From: JAPPLB01 sp965206655
Lineage (GTDB): Bacteria > Acidobacteriota > Terriglobia > Bryobacterales > UBA6623
NCBI GenBank assembly: GCA_965206655.1
Contig: CBDBKC010000027.1
Location: 62,001-126,000 of the forward strand
Length of the DNA: 64,000 nucleotides
Reading direction: 5' to 3'
Shown here: piece after piece, positions 17,176 through 25,990 of the stretch
How positions within the stretch are numbered: the stretch's first letter is position 1
How the letters are laid out: each line of letters begins with the position of its first letter
The notes under the pieces: model-generated
The model's input: only the letters and a program-made list of their open reading frames with translations
Told to the model about the DNA's origin: nothing
Databases searched by the model: none
Translations under genes and position numbers: made by a program

Positions 17176-18930
17176 ATGAAGGAAACACAGTACTCTCATC
17201 GAACCGATACCGTCGCCCGTAAGGTCGAGCTGCTTGGGCAGGCCTTGAAGAACGGTCGGCACGAACTCGCCCGATCCCTGGCCGCGTCGATCAAGGATAC
17301 CGTCACGTTTCGGCACCAGATCGAACAGCGTCCCGAAACGCCGGTTGTAACCTCGGATGCCGCGCGCGTCGTGGATGATCTGCCGGAACCTTGGCGGCGC
17401 TGGGCAGCCGGTTGGCGCTACTTTGAATCCTTCGCTCTTGATGAGACGGTAGGCCTCGCGCGTAGCGGCGAACCGGTCGCAATCCCGATCAGCTTGCCGG
17501 CCGATCACGCGGCCCCTCTGTTCCGTGATGCTCGGCTGGCTCGCGTGGAAATCCGCTCGGGAGTGCTTCGCGAGATTCCCACACAATTCGAAAGCGAGAT
17601 CCGGCGCGGCGACCGCCGTCACGGCCGACTGTTATTTCAAACGGATAGTGATGCGCACAGCCGCACGGTTTACCTGCTGTTCTACGGAAATCCCGACGCC
17701 GAGCTGCCGAGCTATAACAGCGATCTTCACGTTACGGGCGAAGGATGCGGGCTCGACATAGAGAATTCCTTCTACCGAGCGTCACTGTCGCGCCAGATGG
17801 GCCAGCTTGAAAGTCTCCAGTACAAGAAGGGTGGCGGACTTGAACTCGTCCCCCGGGGTGACGGACATGGCGAGCCCCCCGGTATCGACTGGGCCCACGA
17901 TTACGTAACATCGGGCGCCTTCCAGAAGATGCGAGTAACGAATTGGGCTGATTGTCCGGATTACGAGGTGATCCGCGGTCCGCTCTGCCTGGTCGTACGC
18001 CGCTGGGGCTTCCCGCACTCGACGGTGCATCCGCTCTTCACACCCAGCCGCATGCATATCACGGTCGAGTACCGCTTCTTCGCAGGCGTTCCTTACTTCA
18101 CCAAGCGCGGCACGATGGAAGCGATCCAGGAACTGGAGATCACCTACCTCCGCGATGACGAATGGGTATTCTCAAACGGCCCGTTCACAGACATGATCTG
18201 GATGGCGAGTGACGGTAAGTTGCGGTCGGGTGAGGTCGACGAGGCGCATAAAGACGACCTGTGGTCAATCGGCTTCTTCAACGCGCAAACCCGGGATGCC
18301 TTTGTCGCGCTGTTTCTCGAGCACGAGGCCGAAAACTTCGATGGGCTCAAACATAGCGGCGCACCGACCCTCAACTACTCATACGGGGGCCAGCTTTGGA
18401 GCCGCTGGGCCGCGCGAGACAATCCCACTCTGCAAGCGGGAGCCAAGCTCAAGCAGCACAATGCCTATCTGACGATTCCCTTCCCCGAGAACGGCGGCAC
18501 ACGAATCGTGGAAGAGTTCCGGCACCGCCTGATGAATCCACTGTCGCCGAGTACGAGCGACTTGCCGAACATCAAAGCGGCGTCAGAGGGAACACTCGCC
18601 CGCCCCGGAGAGAATGCCGACAGCCCGATTCCCAAGCAAACCATCTGGGACGCCCTGCGGGAAGTCCGCGACACCCAGCTCTATAAAGTCGACGCGAACG
18701 TCGTGAACATGGGCTACGTGTACGACGTTCGGGTCCGCGAAGAGGTTGTACACATCGTGATGACGATGCCTCACAGGGGCCGGCCGAAGTTCGGGTTCAT
18801 CGGGACCCCCATCCGCGAACGATTGCTAAAACTCCCCGGAGTGCGCGATGTCCGGATCGAGAATCTCTGGGATCCGCCATGGGACGCTAACCGTCTGAGT
18901 GACGAGGCGCAGACCATGTTCGGCTTTTAG
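17176..18930 (+). CDS. Large beta-sandwich-like domain fused to a MIP18/SufT-type Fe-S assembly domain
   Basis: 584 residues, no signal peptide, so cytosolic. The last 95 or so residues match the MIP18 family (FeS_assembly_P; SufT, PaaD, CIA2): IWDALREVRDTQLYKVDAN, then MGYVYDVRV, VHIVMTMP, LLKLPGVRDVRIENLWDPPW and the final SDEAQTMFGF. The conserved reactive Cys of that family is not present; the loop reads HRGRPKFGF. The first 460 residues look beta-rich, with segments like VEYRFFAGVPYFTKRGTM that recall galactose-mutarotase-like or glycoside-hydrolase sandwiches; I could not assign a family. MIP18 proteins help insert or repair Fe-S clusters, so the large domain may be a client-like or ligand-binding part. 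The function of the fusion is unknown. Confidence 0.65.
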   Translation: MKETQYSHRTDTVARKVELLGQALKNGRHELARSLAASIKDTVTFRHQIEQRPETPVVTSDAARVVDDLPEPWRRWAAGWRYFESFALDETVGLARSGEPVAIPISLPADHAAPLFRDARLARVEIRSGVLREIPTQFESEIRRGDRRHGRLLFQTDSDAHSRTVYLLFYGNPDAELPSYNSDLHVTGEGCGLDIENSFYRASLSRQMGQLESLQYKKGGGLELVPRGDGHGEPPGIDWAHDYVTSGAFQKMRVTNWADCPDYEVIRGPLCLVVRRWGFPHSTVHPLFTPSRMHITVEYRFFAGVPYFTKRGTMEAIQELEITYLRDDEWVFSNGPFTDMIWMASDGKLRSGEVDEAHKDDLWSIGFFNAQTRDAFVALFLEHEAENFDGLKHSGAPTLNYSYGGQLWSRWAARDNPTLQAGAKLKQHNAYLTIPFPENGGTRIVEEFRHRLMNPLSPSTSDLPNIKAASEGTLARPGENADSPIPKQTIWDALREVRDTQLYKVDANVVNMGYVYDVRVREEVVHIVMTMPHRGRPKFGFIGTPIRERLLKLPGVRDVRIENLWDPPWDANRLSDEAQTMFGF

Positions 18931-18953
18931 GTCTGTTCGCTGACTGATTGCGC

Positions 18954-20819
18954 TCACAACCGTTCCGCGACGATCTCAGCGACATCGGCGACGACGAATT
19001 CCTCGCGGCCCGCGTGGCGGGCGGCATCGTTCAGCATGATGGGGCAATAAGGGCAGGCCACAGCCACCTTCGATACCCCCGTGCCGGCGATCTGAGCGAA
19101 GCGCCGATGATTGATGCGGCCCCCCGGAGGGTCGGACTTGTCGTCGGCGATGAAGAGTTGTGCACCGCCCGCGCCACAGCAGGATGTCTGTAGGCGGCTC
19201 CGATCCATCTCGACAATCTCGGCCCCGGAGGCGGCAAGCGCGGCGCGCGGCTCTTCCGTAATGCCCCGCCCGCGGGCTAGGTGACACGGATCGTGGAATG
19301 TGATCATTTCCTCATGCGCACTGAGCTTCAGCCTCGGCAGCAATTCAGCTAGCAGCTCGGTGTGGTGAACGACACGAATGCCCAGCTCCTGGAATAACTT
19401 GTTCTGACGGTAGTCCACATCGAGCATTTGAGTACAGTGTGGACAACACGTGACAAGATTCTTGACACCGCCGGAGCGAAATGAGTCGATGACCTTTTCC
19501 GACAGCTCCAGGTAGAGGTATTCGTTGCCCGCCCTTCGTGCCGGCTCGCCGCAACAGGTCTCGCGGGCCAACACGCCCCACGAAACACCGGCGGCGTCAA
19601 AGATCTTCCTCATCGCACGCGCGACATCCTGCCCGTGTGGGTCATAGCTGACGCCGCAGCCCAACCAGAACAGCCACTCTTGGCTTCCATCAAAAATCGG
19701 GAACTTCTCCGCCTCGATCAACTTTCGGCGCGTTTCGTGCGACGCACCCCACGGGTTGTGCGGCGAGCGTTCCATCGTTGTGAAAAGCGAACCGAGCTTG
19801 TCGTTGTGCGTGCGGCCCTCGCTGACCAGTCCTCGGCGCATATCGAGGATCTTGGCGCCGACATGCTCGATCCCTACCGGGCAGGCCTCTTCGCACGCTC
19901 CGCACGAAAGGCACTGGAACAAGTCGTCTTCGCTGACCCAGTAATCGCCCTTTCTTACTCCATCCGGTGTTCCCGCGAGTACCTCCCCGCCTGCAAGCAA
20001 ACCGTGCTGCAACTGAAGGATGATTTCCTTCGGGTTCAGCGTCTGGCCGACACTGTTGGCAGGGCAAACATCCGTGCAACGTCCGCACTCGACGCAGGCG
20101 CTCACGTCCAGAATATCCTTCGGCGAAAGCTCGCTGAATCGAAGGAGGCCGAAGTCGTCATCGTCGTCCTCGCGCAGGGGCCGCATGCTGCTCGTTGTTT
20201 CGGAGCGAAAGAAGATGGCGACAGGGCCCAACAACAAGTGCAAGTGTTTGGACTTCGGAATCATCCAAAGCATTCCCAAAACGGAAAGGATGTGGACCCA
20301 CCAGTTGACAAGCCAGGCCGGACTTCCCGGCTCGAGCCATCGCCAACCGAGCAGGTAGGTCACCATCAGGAGCACGATCAGCGCCGCGACGGCCGCTGAC
20401 GAGGCCGATAGGCCACCTAGTGCTTTCGGACGCAGGACGAATCGGCGGAAGCTTAGGCCAACGATTCCCGCCAGCACCGCCACCGCCCACACCGCGGCGA
20501 AAGTGCCGTACCAGGTCGTGTCGGGCTGCGCGGTTTCCAAGCCCCGAAAGCCTTGCAGCGTATGCTCAACCGTGACCCAACCGAAAACAAAGAAACCCCA
20601 CATCACCAGGGCGTGTAGGACACCAGCAACCGGACGGGCACGGATAACGCGCGTCTGTAAGATGACCTCGCGGAGCACCCTCAGCGAGCGCATGCTCAAG
20701 TGGTCCCAGGGGAACAGTTGGCGCGATGACCACGCGAGCTGTAACCGTCCGTAAACGGTGTAGGTGAAATATGCGGCGCTAATGACGATCAGCAGAATGA
20801 GAACGACAGGGGTCAACAT
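18954..20819 (-). CDS. EtfD/HdrD-like membrane Fe-S oxidoreductase
   Basis: 621 residues. The N-terminal about 210 residues have five or six membrane helices with histidines suited to haem b. Two 4Fe-4S ferredoxin motifs follow (CVECGRCTDVCP and CLSCGACEEACP). The C-terminal part has two CCG-type domains (TCCGEPARRAG with CCPHCTQ; DPCHLARG with SCCGAGGAQ) as in heterodisulfide reductase subunit D. This architecture matches EtfD-type proteins, which take electrons from the electron-transfer flavoprotein EtfAB and reduce membrane quinone during fatty-acid oxidation. In many genomes it lies beside etfAB, which is absent here. The role is therefore assigned by architecture; lactate- or glycolate-oxidase-linked variants share it. 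Confidence 0.8.
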   Translation of the reverse strand: MLTPVVLILLIVISAAYFTYTVYGRLQLAWSSRQLFPWDHLSMRSLRVLREVILQTRVIRARPVAGVLHALVMWGFFVFGWVTVEHTLQGFRGLETAQPDTTWYGTFAAVWAVAVLAGIVGLSFRRFVLRPKALGGLSASSAAVAALIVLLMVTYLLGWRWLEPGSPAWLVNWWVHILSVLGMLWMIPKSKHLHLLLGPVAIFFRSETTSSMRPLREDDDDDFGLLRFSELSPKDILDVSACVECGRCTDVCPANSVGQTLNPKEIILQLQHGLLAGGEVLAGTPDGVRKGDYWVSEDDLFQCLSCGACEEACPVGIEHVGAKILDMRRGLVSEGRTHNDKLGSLFTTMERSPHNPWGASHETRRKLIEAEKFPIFDGSQEWLFWLGCGVSYDPHGQDVARAMRKIFDAAGVSWGVLARETCCGEPARRAGNEYLYLELSEKVIDSFRSGGVKNLVTCCPHCTQMLDVDYRQNKLFQELGIRVVHHTELLAELLPRLKLSAHEEMITFHDPCHLARGRGITEEPRAALAASGAEIVEMDRSRLQTSCCGAGGAQLFIADDKSDPPGGRINHRRFAQIAGTGVSKVAVACPYCPIMLNDAARHAGREEFVVADVAEIVAERL

Positions 20820-21223
20820 GGCCTAACGGGATCTTACCGAAAAACGCGTGCTCGGCTCCGTCCGGTGTCGGGGTCAGGCGTCATGAGTCCATTGATGGGG
20901 CAGCGACGTCGGAGGTTGGACCAACTTCCGCGCGGCGCCAGCCCGCCGTCGCAATACCCACACTCGATTCGTCGACCGGTGGCCAACACTGACGATGGGA
21001 AGCGAAGACTAATACTCTAAGGTCCACGTAAGGGCAAGCTAAGCCCCACGCCTTACGTGACCAATCTCAAGTACTACCCATTATAAGTACCTCAGTCTCA
21101 ATTTTAGCTATTCCAGCCCAAAAGGCTTCACAGATTTCAGACTTCAGCATATACTGGCGTTTCAACAGTTCTTATCAACGACGCGCTCCTTGAGCAGTTC
21201 CTAATAGTCGTTCAGCGACATTA
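20820..21223. other. Intergenic stretch before IS630 copy 1, AT-richer, one strong hairpin
   Basis: No convincing gene. The part from about 21000 to 21220 is clearly more AT-rich than the surrounding coding DNA. A perfect 9-bp inverted repeat CACGTAAGG/CCTTACGTG (21025-21033 and 21051-21059) and a near-perfect one around 20919-20940 (TCGGAGGTTGG with CCAACTTCCG) could be terminators or binding sites. Neither has a T-tract. The IS630 element entered at the TA at 21222-21223. Confidence 0.5.
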
Positions 21224-22319
21224 CTGAGTCCCGCATAATATAGAGTAACCTTTTGTAATGGAGCGACGTCTTTTGGATATGGGTTTTCCAAGAGGCGTGA
21301 AGCGAGACTTTGCGGCGCTGGAGAAGCGGTGCATCGAGGCGGTGCGGCTGGTCGTGGAAAAAGGACTGAGCCAAGCTGAGGCGGCGCGTAGAGTCCAAGC
21401 CGCCCAACAAAGCGTCAGCGGCTGGGTGCAGCGTTACCGCGAAGACGGCCGAGCCGGGCTAGCCAAAGCCGGTCGCGCCGGCCGCAAGCCGTTGCTGAGC
21501 GCCGCGCAGCTCGCCGAGCTGGAAGGGCTGCTGCTCGAAGGACCCGAAGCGCACGGCTTCCCGACACCGCTGTGGAGCTGTCCGCGGGTGGCGCGGTTGA
21601 TCCGCGACCGTTTCGGGGTGCGCTACCACGAAGGCCACGTCTGGAAGCTACTGCGGGCGCTGCATTGGAGCCCGCAACGGCCGGTCGGCAAGGCCCGCGA
21701 GCGCAACGAGGAAGCGATTCAGACTTGGCAGAAGAAGACTTGGCCCGCCATTAAAAAAAAGCGCAAAAGCAGGGCCGCACGATCGTCTTCATCGACGAAA
21801 GCGGACTGAGCCAGAAGCCACATCGCTGCCGTACTTGGGCGCCGCGCGGGCAGACGCCCGTACTGCAGTTCAACTTCAACTGGAAGAAGCTCTCGGCGGC
21901 GGCCGGAATCACTTTCCACAACTTCTATTTCCGTCTCTATCCCGACGCCATCCGCGGTCCCGAGGTGATCGATTTCCTCAAGGCGCTGCTGCGCCACATA
22001 CAACGTCCGTTGCTGATCGTGTGGGATCGCTTGCCGGCGCATCGCAGCGCGTTGGTGCGCGAGTTCATCGCGTTGTCGCAGGGCCACATCGAGACCGAGT
22101 ACTTGCCGGGCTACGCCCCGGAGCTGAATCCGGTGGAATACATCTGGGCCTACTGGAAGCACCACGAGTTGCCCAACGTCTGCCCCAACGACTACTGGGA
22201 GCTCGACGAGCGGGCACGCACGACCTTGCGCCGCATGCGCCGCAAACGGCGCTTGATCGCCGCCTTTTGGAAGCAATCTTCTTTGTCGTTCGATTAACTG
22301 AATATTATGCGGGACTCAG
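21224..22319 (+). mobile_element. IS630-family insertion sequence, copy 1 (1096 bp)
   Basis: Begins CTGAGTCCCGCATAATAT and ends with its inverse, ATATTATGCGGGACTCAG; inside that the ends diverge. It is bounded by TA on both sides (21222-21223 and 22320-22321), the expected IS630/Tc1-type target duplication. Contains orfA and orfB in two frames. Two more copies occur at 35804-36899 (inverted) and 37841-38935. Copy 1 and copy 2 are the most alike. Confidence 0.95.
21258..22297 (+). CDS. IS630-family transposase OrfA/OrfB, joined by probable -1 frameshift
   Basis: OrfA (21258-21809) is an N-terminal helix-turn-helix part: KGLSQAEAARRVQAAQQSVS is the HTH that binds the ends. OrfB lies in the -1 frame and carries the DDE core: VFIDESGLSQK (first Asp), WDRLPAHRS (second Asp) and LPGYAPELNPVEYIW, where the Glu of NPVE is the third acid. 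OrfB has no good start of its own; a run of eight A at 21753-21760, followed by G, is a classic slippery site for -1 ribosomal slippage, as known for IS630-type elements. The fused product would be about 345 residues. All catalytic motifs are intact, so this copy may be active. Confidence 0.9.
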
Positions 22320-22325
22320 TAGGGT

Positions 22326-22336
22326 CCCCCCCCCCC
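22326..22336. repeat. Homopolymer of eleven C next to the IS630 copy 1 junction
   Basis: GGGT then C11 then GCCC lies 4 bp outside the right TA duplicate and 59 bp before the start codon of the VWA protein gene. Such tracts change length by slipped-strand mispairing, and here could vary promoter spacing or leader structure. It is also the kind of place where assemblies err. Confidence 0.7.
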
Positions 22337-22395
22337 GCCCTTTGAGCAAACGATTGCGTACGACTGAATCGAACAGCATAGAAGGAGAGGGGACA

Positions 22396-23796
22396 ATGCT
22401 TAATGTTTTTGAGGTTGATCACAGCCGCCGAGGCGGCAGTTTATTGCTAAGGGCCGCCACCATGGCCGCTGTACTCGGGTTGCTCGTCGCGCCTGTCTAT
22501 TCTCAGCTTCCGTCCATAACGCCTGGCGCTTGTGGGCCCATGGATGTTGTATTCGTCATCGACACAACCGGCAGCATGGGGGGTGCTATTGGCAACATCA
22601 GGACCGCCATCTCCGCACCGAATGGCATTATCGAAACGATCAAGAACGCGGCCGGAGAGGACGGCGTTCCCGCCCCGGAAGTTAGGCTGGGCTTGGTGGT
22701 TGCGGACGGCTTTAGTACCAAGACCTTCGACAACAATCCGCCGCCTGGCAATACCCCGCAGGAGTATGATTGCATGGTCACGGACGACAACTTGAACACG
22801 CCGTTCGGGATCGGTGGCGTCGGCGATTGCATCATCGTTTTGCAGGATCTTGGTTCGTCCACGATCGACGAAGTAGGAGACTCGATCAGCGGTCTTCCCG
22901 ATCCGGCTGGAGGCGACGGTGGACCGCCACCGGAGATCACAGCCGAGGCGCTCAGAACTATTCTTGAGGGCATCGACCAAACACCAGGCCTGACGGGAGC
23001 CTCACTCCCCGCGGACCCGGTTGGGCCGGGGCCAATTTCCCTCCCGGATGGATGGCCTCGCTTGCAATATAACAATTGGGATGGCACATTTCGCGCGGAC
23101 GCAAGGAAGGTCGTCTTTCTAGTGACGGACAATCTACCGGGAGGGTACGACAGCACGAACGATCCCACAGACGACCAGAGGGCAACGGATATGGCGAATC
23201 TCGCTGCTTCCGAGGGAATCATCATCCAGCCGATTCTTGTAGAGCTCGCGGGCGGGGGGTTTCCTGCCGGCGTCCAGGCCATCATGGAGAACTATGCGAC
23301 GACAACGGGTGGTACGCTCACGGAGGTTCCCAACAGCGGTGAAGGGATCGATGCCTCGATCATCGAGGATTGCGGCGAGGACCTCGAGGAAAAAGAAGGC
23401 CGCATGACCGGTGGCGGAAGCGTCTTCCACGAGGATGATAAGTCGAACGGTCGTGTGACGCACGGCTTCACACTGCACTGCGATGGCGGACCGAACAGGC
23501 TCCAGGTGAACTGGCCCGGCAACGTCTTCCATATGGACATGTTGATCGAGGCGAGCTGCTTCGACTTCCCCGGACTGGATGAGCACAACCCCGTAGCGGG
23601 CTTCGATACTATCACGGGCAGCGGAGTTGGCCGTCTAAACGGCGTGCCGGGCGCGACGGTTGAGTTCACGTTCGTGGATGACGGCGAGCCGGGCAAAGTC
23701 TCTGACACTGCCATCATCAGTATCAACGGCGGAGCGGATCTCACCGTGAACGGTACTCTCACGAAGGGCAACCAGCAGGCCCATCCGGAAAACTAA
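22396..23796 (+). CDS. Secreted VWA-domain protein with C-terminal beta domain
   Basis: 466 residues from the ATG at 22396, preceded by GGAGAGGGG. A signal peptide (MAAVLGLLVAPVYSQ region) precedes a von Willebrand A domain with a metal-ion-dependent adhesion site: FVIDTTGSMGG gives the DxTGS motif, and KVVFLVTDN a later acidic element. An insert rich in Gly, Pro and Asp lies within the domain. After an acidic linker (EDLEEKEG) the last 130 residues begin RMTGGGSVFHEDDKSNGRV and include THGFTLHCD and FTFVDDGEPGKVSD. This is a compact beta domain I have seen at the ends of secreted proteins from Acidobacteria and Actinobacteria. It is likely a surface or extracellular binding protein. IS630 copy 1 and the C11 tract lie directly upstream. 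Confidence 0.8.
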   Translation: MLNVFEVDHSRRGGSLLLRAATMAAVLGLLVAPVYSQLPSITPGACGPMDVVFVIDTTGSMGGAIGNIRTAISAPNGIIETIKNAAGEDGVPAPEVRLGLVVADGFSTKTFDNNPPPGNTPQEYDCMVTDDNLNTPFGIGGVGDCIIVLQDLGSSTIDEVGDSISGLPDPAGGDGGPPPEITAEALRTILEGIDQTPGLTGASLPADPVGPGPISLPDGWPRLQYNNWDGTFRADARKVVFLVTDNLPGGYDSTNDPTDDQRATDMANLAASEGIIIQPILVELAGGGFPAGVQAIMENYATTTGGTLTEVPNSGEGIDASIIEDCGEDLEEKEGRMTGGGSVFHEDDKSNGRVTHGFTLHCDGGPNRLQVNWPGNVFHMDMLIEASCFDFPGLDEHNPVAGFDTITGSGVGRLNGVPGATVEFTFVDDGEPGKVSDTAIISINGGADLTVNGTLTKGNQQAHPEN

Positions 23797-23825
23797 ACAT
23801 TAACTCTTAACCCAGCAGGAAAGCG

Positions 23826-23865
23826 GGGCCACGGTTCGTTTTGAGCCGTGGCCCTTTCTTCTTTT
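23826..23865 (+). terminator. Rho-independent terminator after the VWA gene
   Basis: GGGCCACGG (23826-23834) pairs with CCGTGGCCC (23846-23854), and the stem can extend by three weaker pairs. It is followed by TTTCTTCTTTT. It lies 29 bp past the stop codon. Confidence 0.9.
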
Positions 23866-24070
23866 GCATCAATGGGAGCGGCCTCCCCATTTTTGCGATG
23901 TCGCTTGCCATAGTTTACGTCCGCTGTCCGTGTTCACTCGAATACGAGCACCACGACAAACCGAGTGGCCCCCTCGGTATTGGCTTGGTTTGCCGCCCAA
24001 GCCTCGAGCGCATCCGTATCTTGGCCGTCAGACCGACCGGATGCCCAAGACCGTCTGCAAGAATGAACCT

Positions 24071-25924
24071 ATGGTGGACTCTCCATCTTTGGGCGGCAAG
24101 CCGCGAGCAGAGTACGCGCAACGGTTGGCCGAACGCCGTGAAGGCGCGGAGGCTCAGGAATCTCGGCACCGTACTCTGGGCTACATTCGCATTGGGGTAT
24201 CCGTCGCCGCCGTCGTCTTTGCATTCGTCGTTTTCGATCAAGGCGCTCTTTGGGCGTTGTGGTGGCTGCTCATTCCAGTCGCCGCCGTCATTTGGTTGGG
24301 TGACCGCCTTCGCGGCGTCGAAGACGCACGAAGACGAGCGACACGCGGTGTCGCTTTCTATGGACGTGCGCTGGGACGCCTCGAAGGCCGCTGGGCCGGC
24401 CAGGGCGAATCCGGAAGTCGCTTCCTCGATGAACATCACTTGTACTCCTCCGACCTCGACATCTTCGGCGAAGGGTCGCTGTTTCAACTGCTCTCAAGCG
24501 CCCGCACAAGTATGGGCGAAGAGGTTCTGGCGGCATGGCTCACGGCACCCGCCGCACCCGATGTTGTCGGCGAACGCCAACAGGCGGTGGTTGAACTTGC
24601 GCCCCGTCTCGAACTAAGGGAAGATCTCGCGGCCCTCGGCGAAGAACTACTGACAGGCATCCACGGCGAAGAGTTGATGGCGTGGGGCGAGGGGGAGCCG
24701 GTCCTCAAGCCTTCACCCTTTCGAATCGTAGCGTGCTTCCTGTCCGTCCTCGGAGCGCTCGCCGGATGTGCGGTCGTTACTTACTTCATGTCCGTTTTGG
24801 GTTTTTACGATTTGCCGGGGTGGGCGCAGATCGGTTTGATCACGTACTTCTGGATCACCGTGGTGTTGATCGGCGGAGTTTCGTGGAGGTTCAGAAAGCG
24901 GACCCAGAAGATCATCGGATCGCTTGAGGTGTCGGCGAAAGACCTCGGCTTGCTGGCAGGTGTCATCGGACGACTCGAAGCCGAACAGTTCGCATCACCC
25001 CGCCTCGCGGAACTGCGGGCCGCACTCGACGTGGAGGGCCAACCTCCTTCACGGCGTATCGCTCGACTAAATCTACTGACAGATCTGGCCGACTCTCGTC
25101 GCAACCAGATGATGGGCTTGATCGGCCCCCTGGCGCTGTGGGATTTGCACCTTTCGTACGCGATTGAAGATTGGCGGCGGGTCTCCGGCCCCGCGCTGCG
25201 TCGCTGGCTAACAGCGGTAGCCGAGATGGAAGCACTTTCATCGGTCGCTGGTTACCACTACGAGCACCCAGACTACGTATTCGCGGAACTCACGTCCGAG
25301 TCGCCTTCGATCGAAGGTGAGGCGCTCGGCCACCCGCTGCTGGGCGAACACGAAGCGGTCACAAACGACCTGCGCATCGGCGGTAGCCCGTGCGTACTGG
25401 TCGTGAGCGGCTCGAACATGTCGGGCAAGAGCACCATGCTGAGGACTATCGGTATGAACGCGGTACTCGCCCAGGCGGGAGCTCCTGTACGCGCGCGCCG
25501 CCTGCGGCTCTCGACCCTCGCGATCAGCGCATCCATCCGTACGCAAGATTCGCTCCAAGAAGGCACGTCGCGTTTCTACGCCGAGATCACACGGCTGCAT
25601 CAAATCATGGAGAAGGCCGCCGAGTCTCCCCCGGTCCTTTTCCTGATCGATGAATTTCTTCACGGTACGAACTCGCACGACCGCCGCATCGGTGCGGAAG
25701 CCATCGTACGAAGCCTCGTGGAACGCGGAGCGATCGGACTCGTCACCACACACGACTTAGCCCTTGCCCACATCGCCGACAACCTCGGTCCGCGGGGAGT
25801 GAACGTTCACTTCGAGGACCATCTCGAAGACGGCCGTATGCGCTTCGACTACAAAATGCGCCCTGGCATCGTCAAGAAGAGTAACGCCATCGAATTGATG
25901 CGCTCGGTTGGCTTGGACGTCTGA
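24071..25924 (+). CDS. Membrane-anchored MutS-family ATPase
   Basis: 617 residues from the ATG at 24071. The N-terminal half has two pairs of membrane helices (about residues 40-85 and 215-275). The C-terminal 200 residues are a MutS ATPase: GSNMSGKST is the Walker A P-loop, VLFLIDEFLHGTNS the Walker B with the catalytic Glu, and LVTTHDLALA the switch His. It lacks the mismatch-binding and connector domains of MutS1, so it does not repair mismatches in the classical way. MutS-like proteins with membrane segments occur widely in Bacteroidetes and Acidobacteria with no established role. The frame extends upstream to 23864 but that part crosses the terminator of the previous gene, so the later ATG is preferred. 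Confidence 0.8.
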   Translation: MVDSPSLGGKPRAEYAQRLAERREGAEAQESRHRTLGYIRIGVSVAAVVFAFVVFDQGALWALWWLLIPVAAVIWLGDRLRGVEDARRRATRGVAFYGRALGRLEGRWAGQGESGSRFLDEHHLYSSDLDIFGEGSLFQLLSSARTSMGEEVLAAWLTAPAAPDVVGERQQAVVELAPRLELREDLAALGEELLTGIHGEELMAWGEGEPVLKPSPFRIVACFLSVLGALAGCAVVTYFMSVLGFYDLPGWAQIGLITYFWITVVLIGGVSWRFRKRTQKIIGSLEVSAKDLGLLAGVIGRLEAEQFASPRLAELRAALDVEGQPPSRRIARLNLLTDLADSRRNQMMGLIGPLALWDLHLSYAIEDWRRVSGPALRRWLTAVAEMEALSSVAGYHYEHPDYVFAELTSESPSIEGEALGHPLLGEHEAVTNDLRIGGSPCVLVVSGSNMSGKSTMLRTIGMNAVLAQAGAPVRARRLRLSTLAISASIRTQDSLQEGTSRFYAEITRLHQIMEKAAESPPVLFLIDEFLHGTNSHDRRIGAEAIVRSLVERGAIGLVTTHDLALAHIADNLGPRGVNVHFEDHLEDGRMRFDYKMRPGIVKKSNAIELMRSVGLDV

Positions 25925-25990
25925 TCGTGTCCCACGTTCAGAAAGAACTGTAGCCGGCTGCGTCATGTCAGAATGGCGGAAGGTCAAACC

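Noticed and set aside
21835..23796. One long frame of 653 codons running from inside IS630 copy 1 into the VWA gene
   Set aside because: The first third is an out-of-frame reading of orfB. The VWA gene has its own ATG at 22396 with a strong ribosome site and signal peptide.
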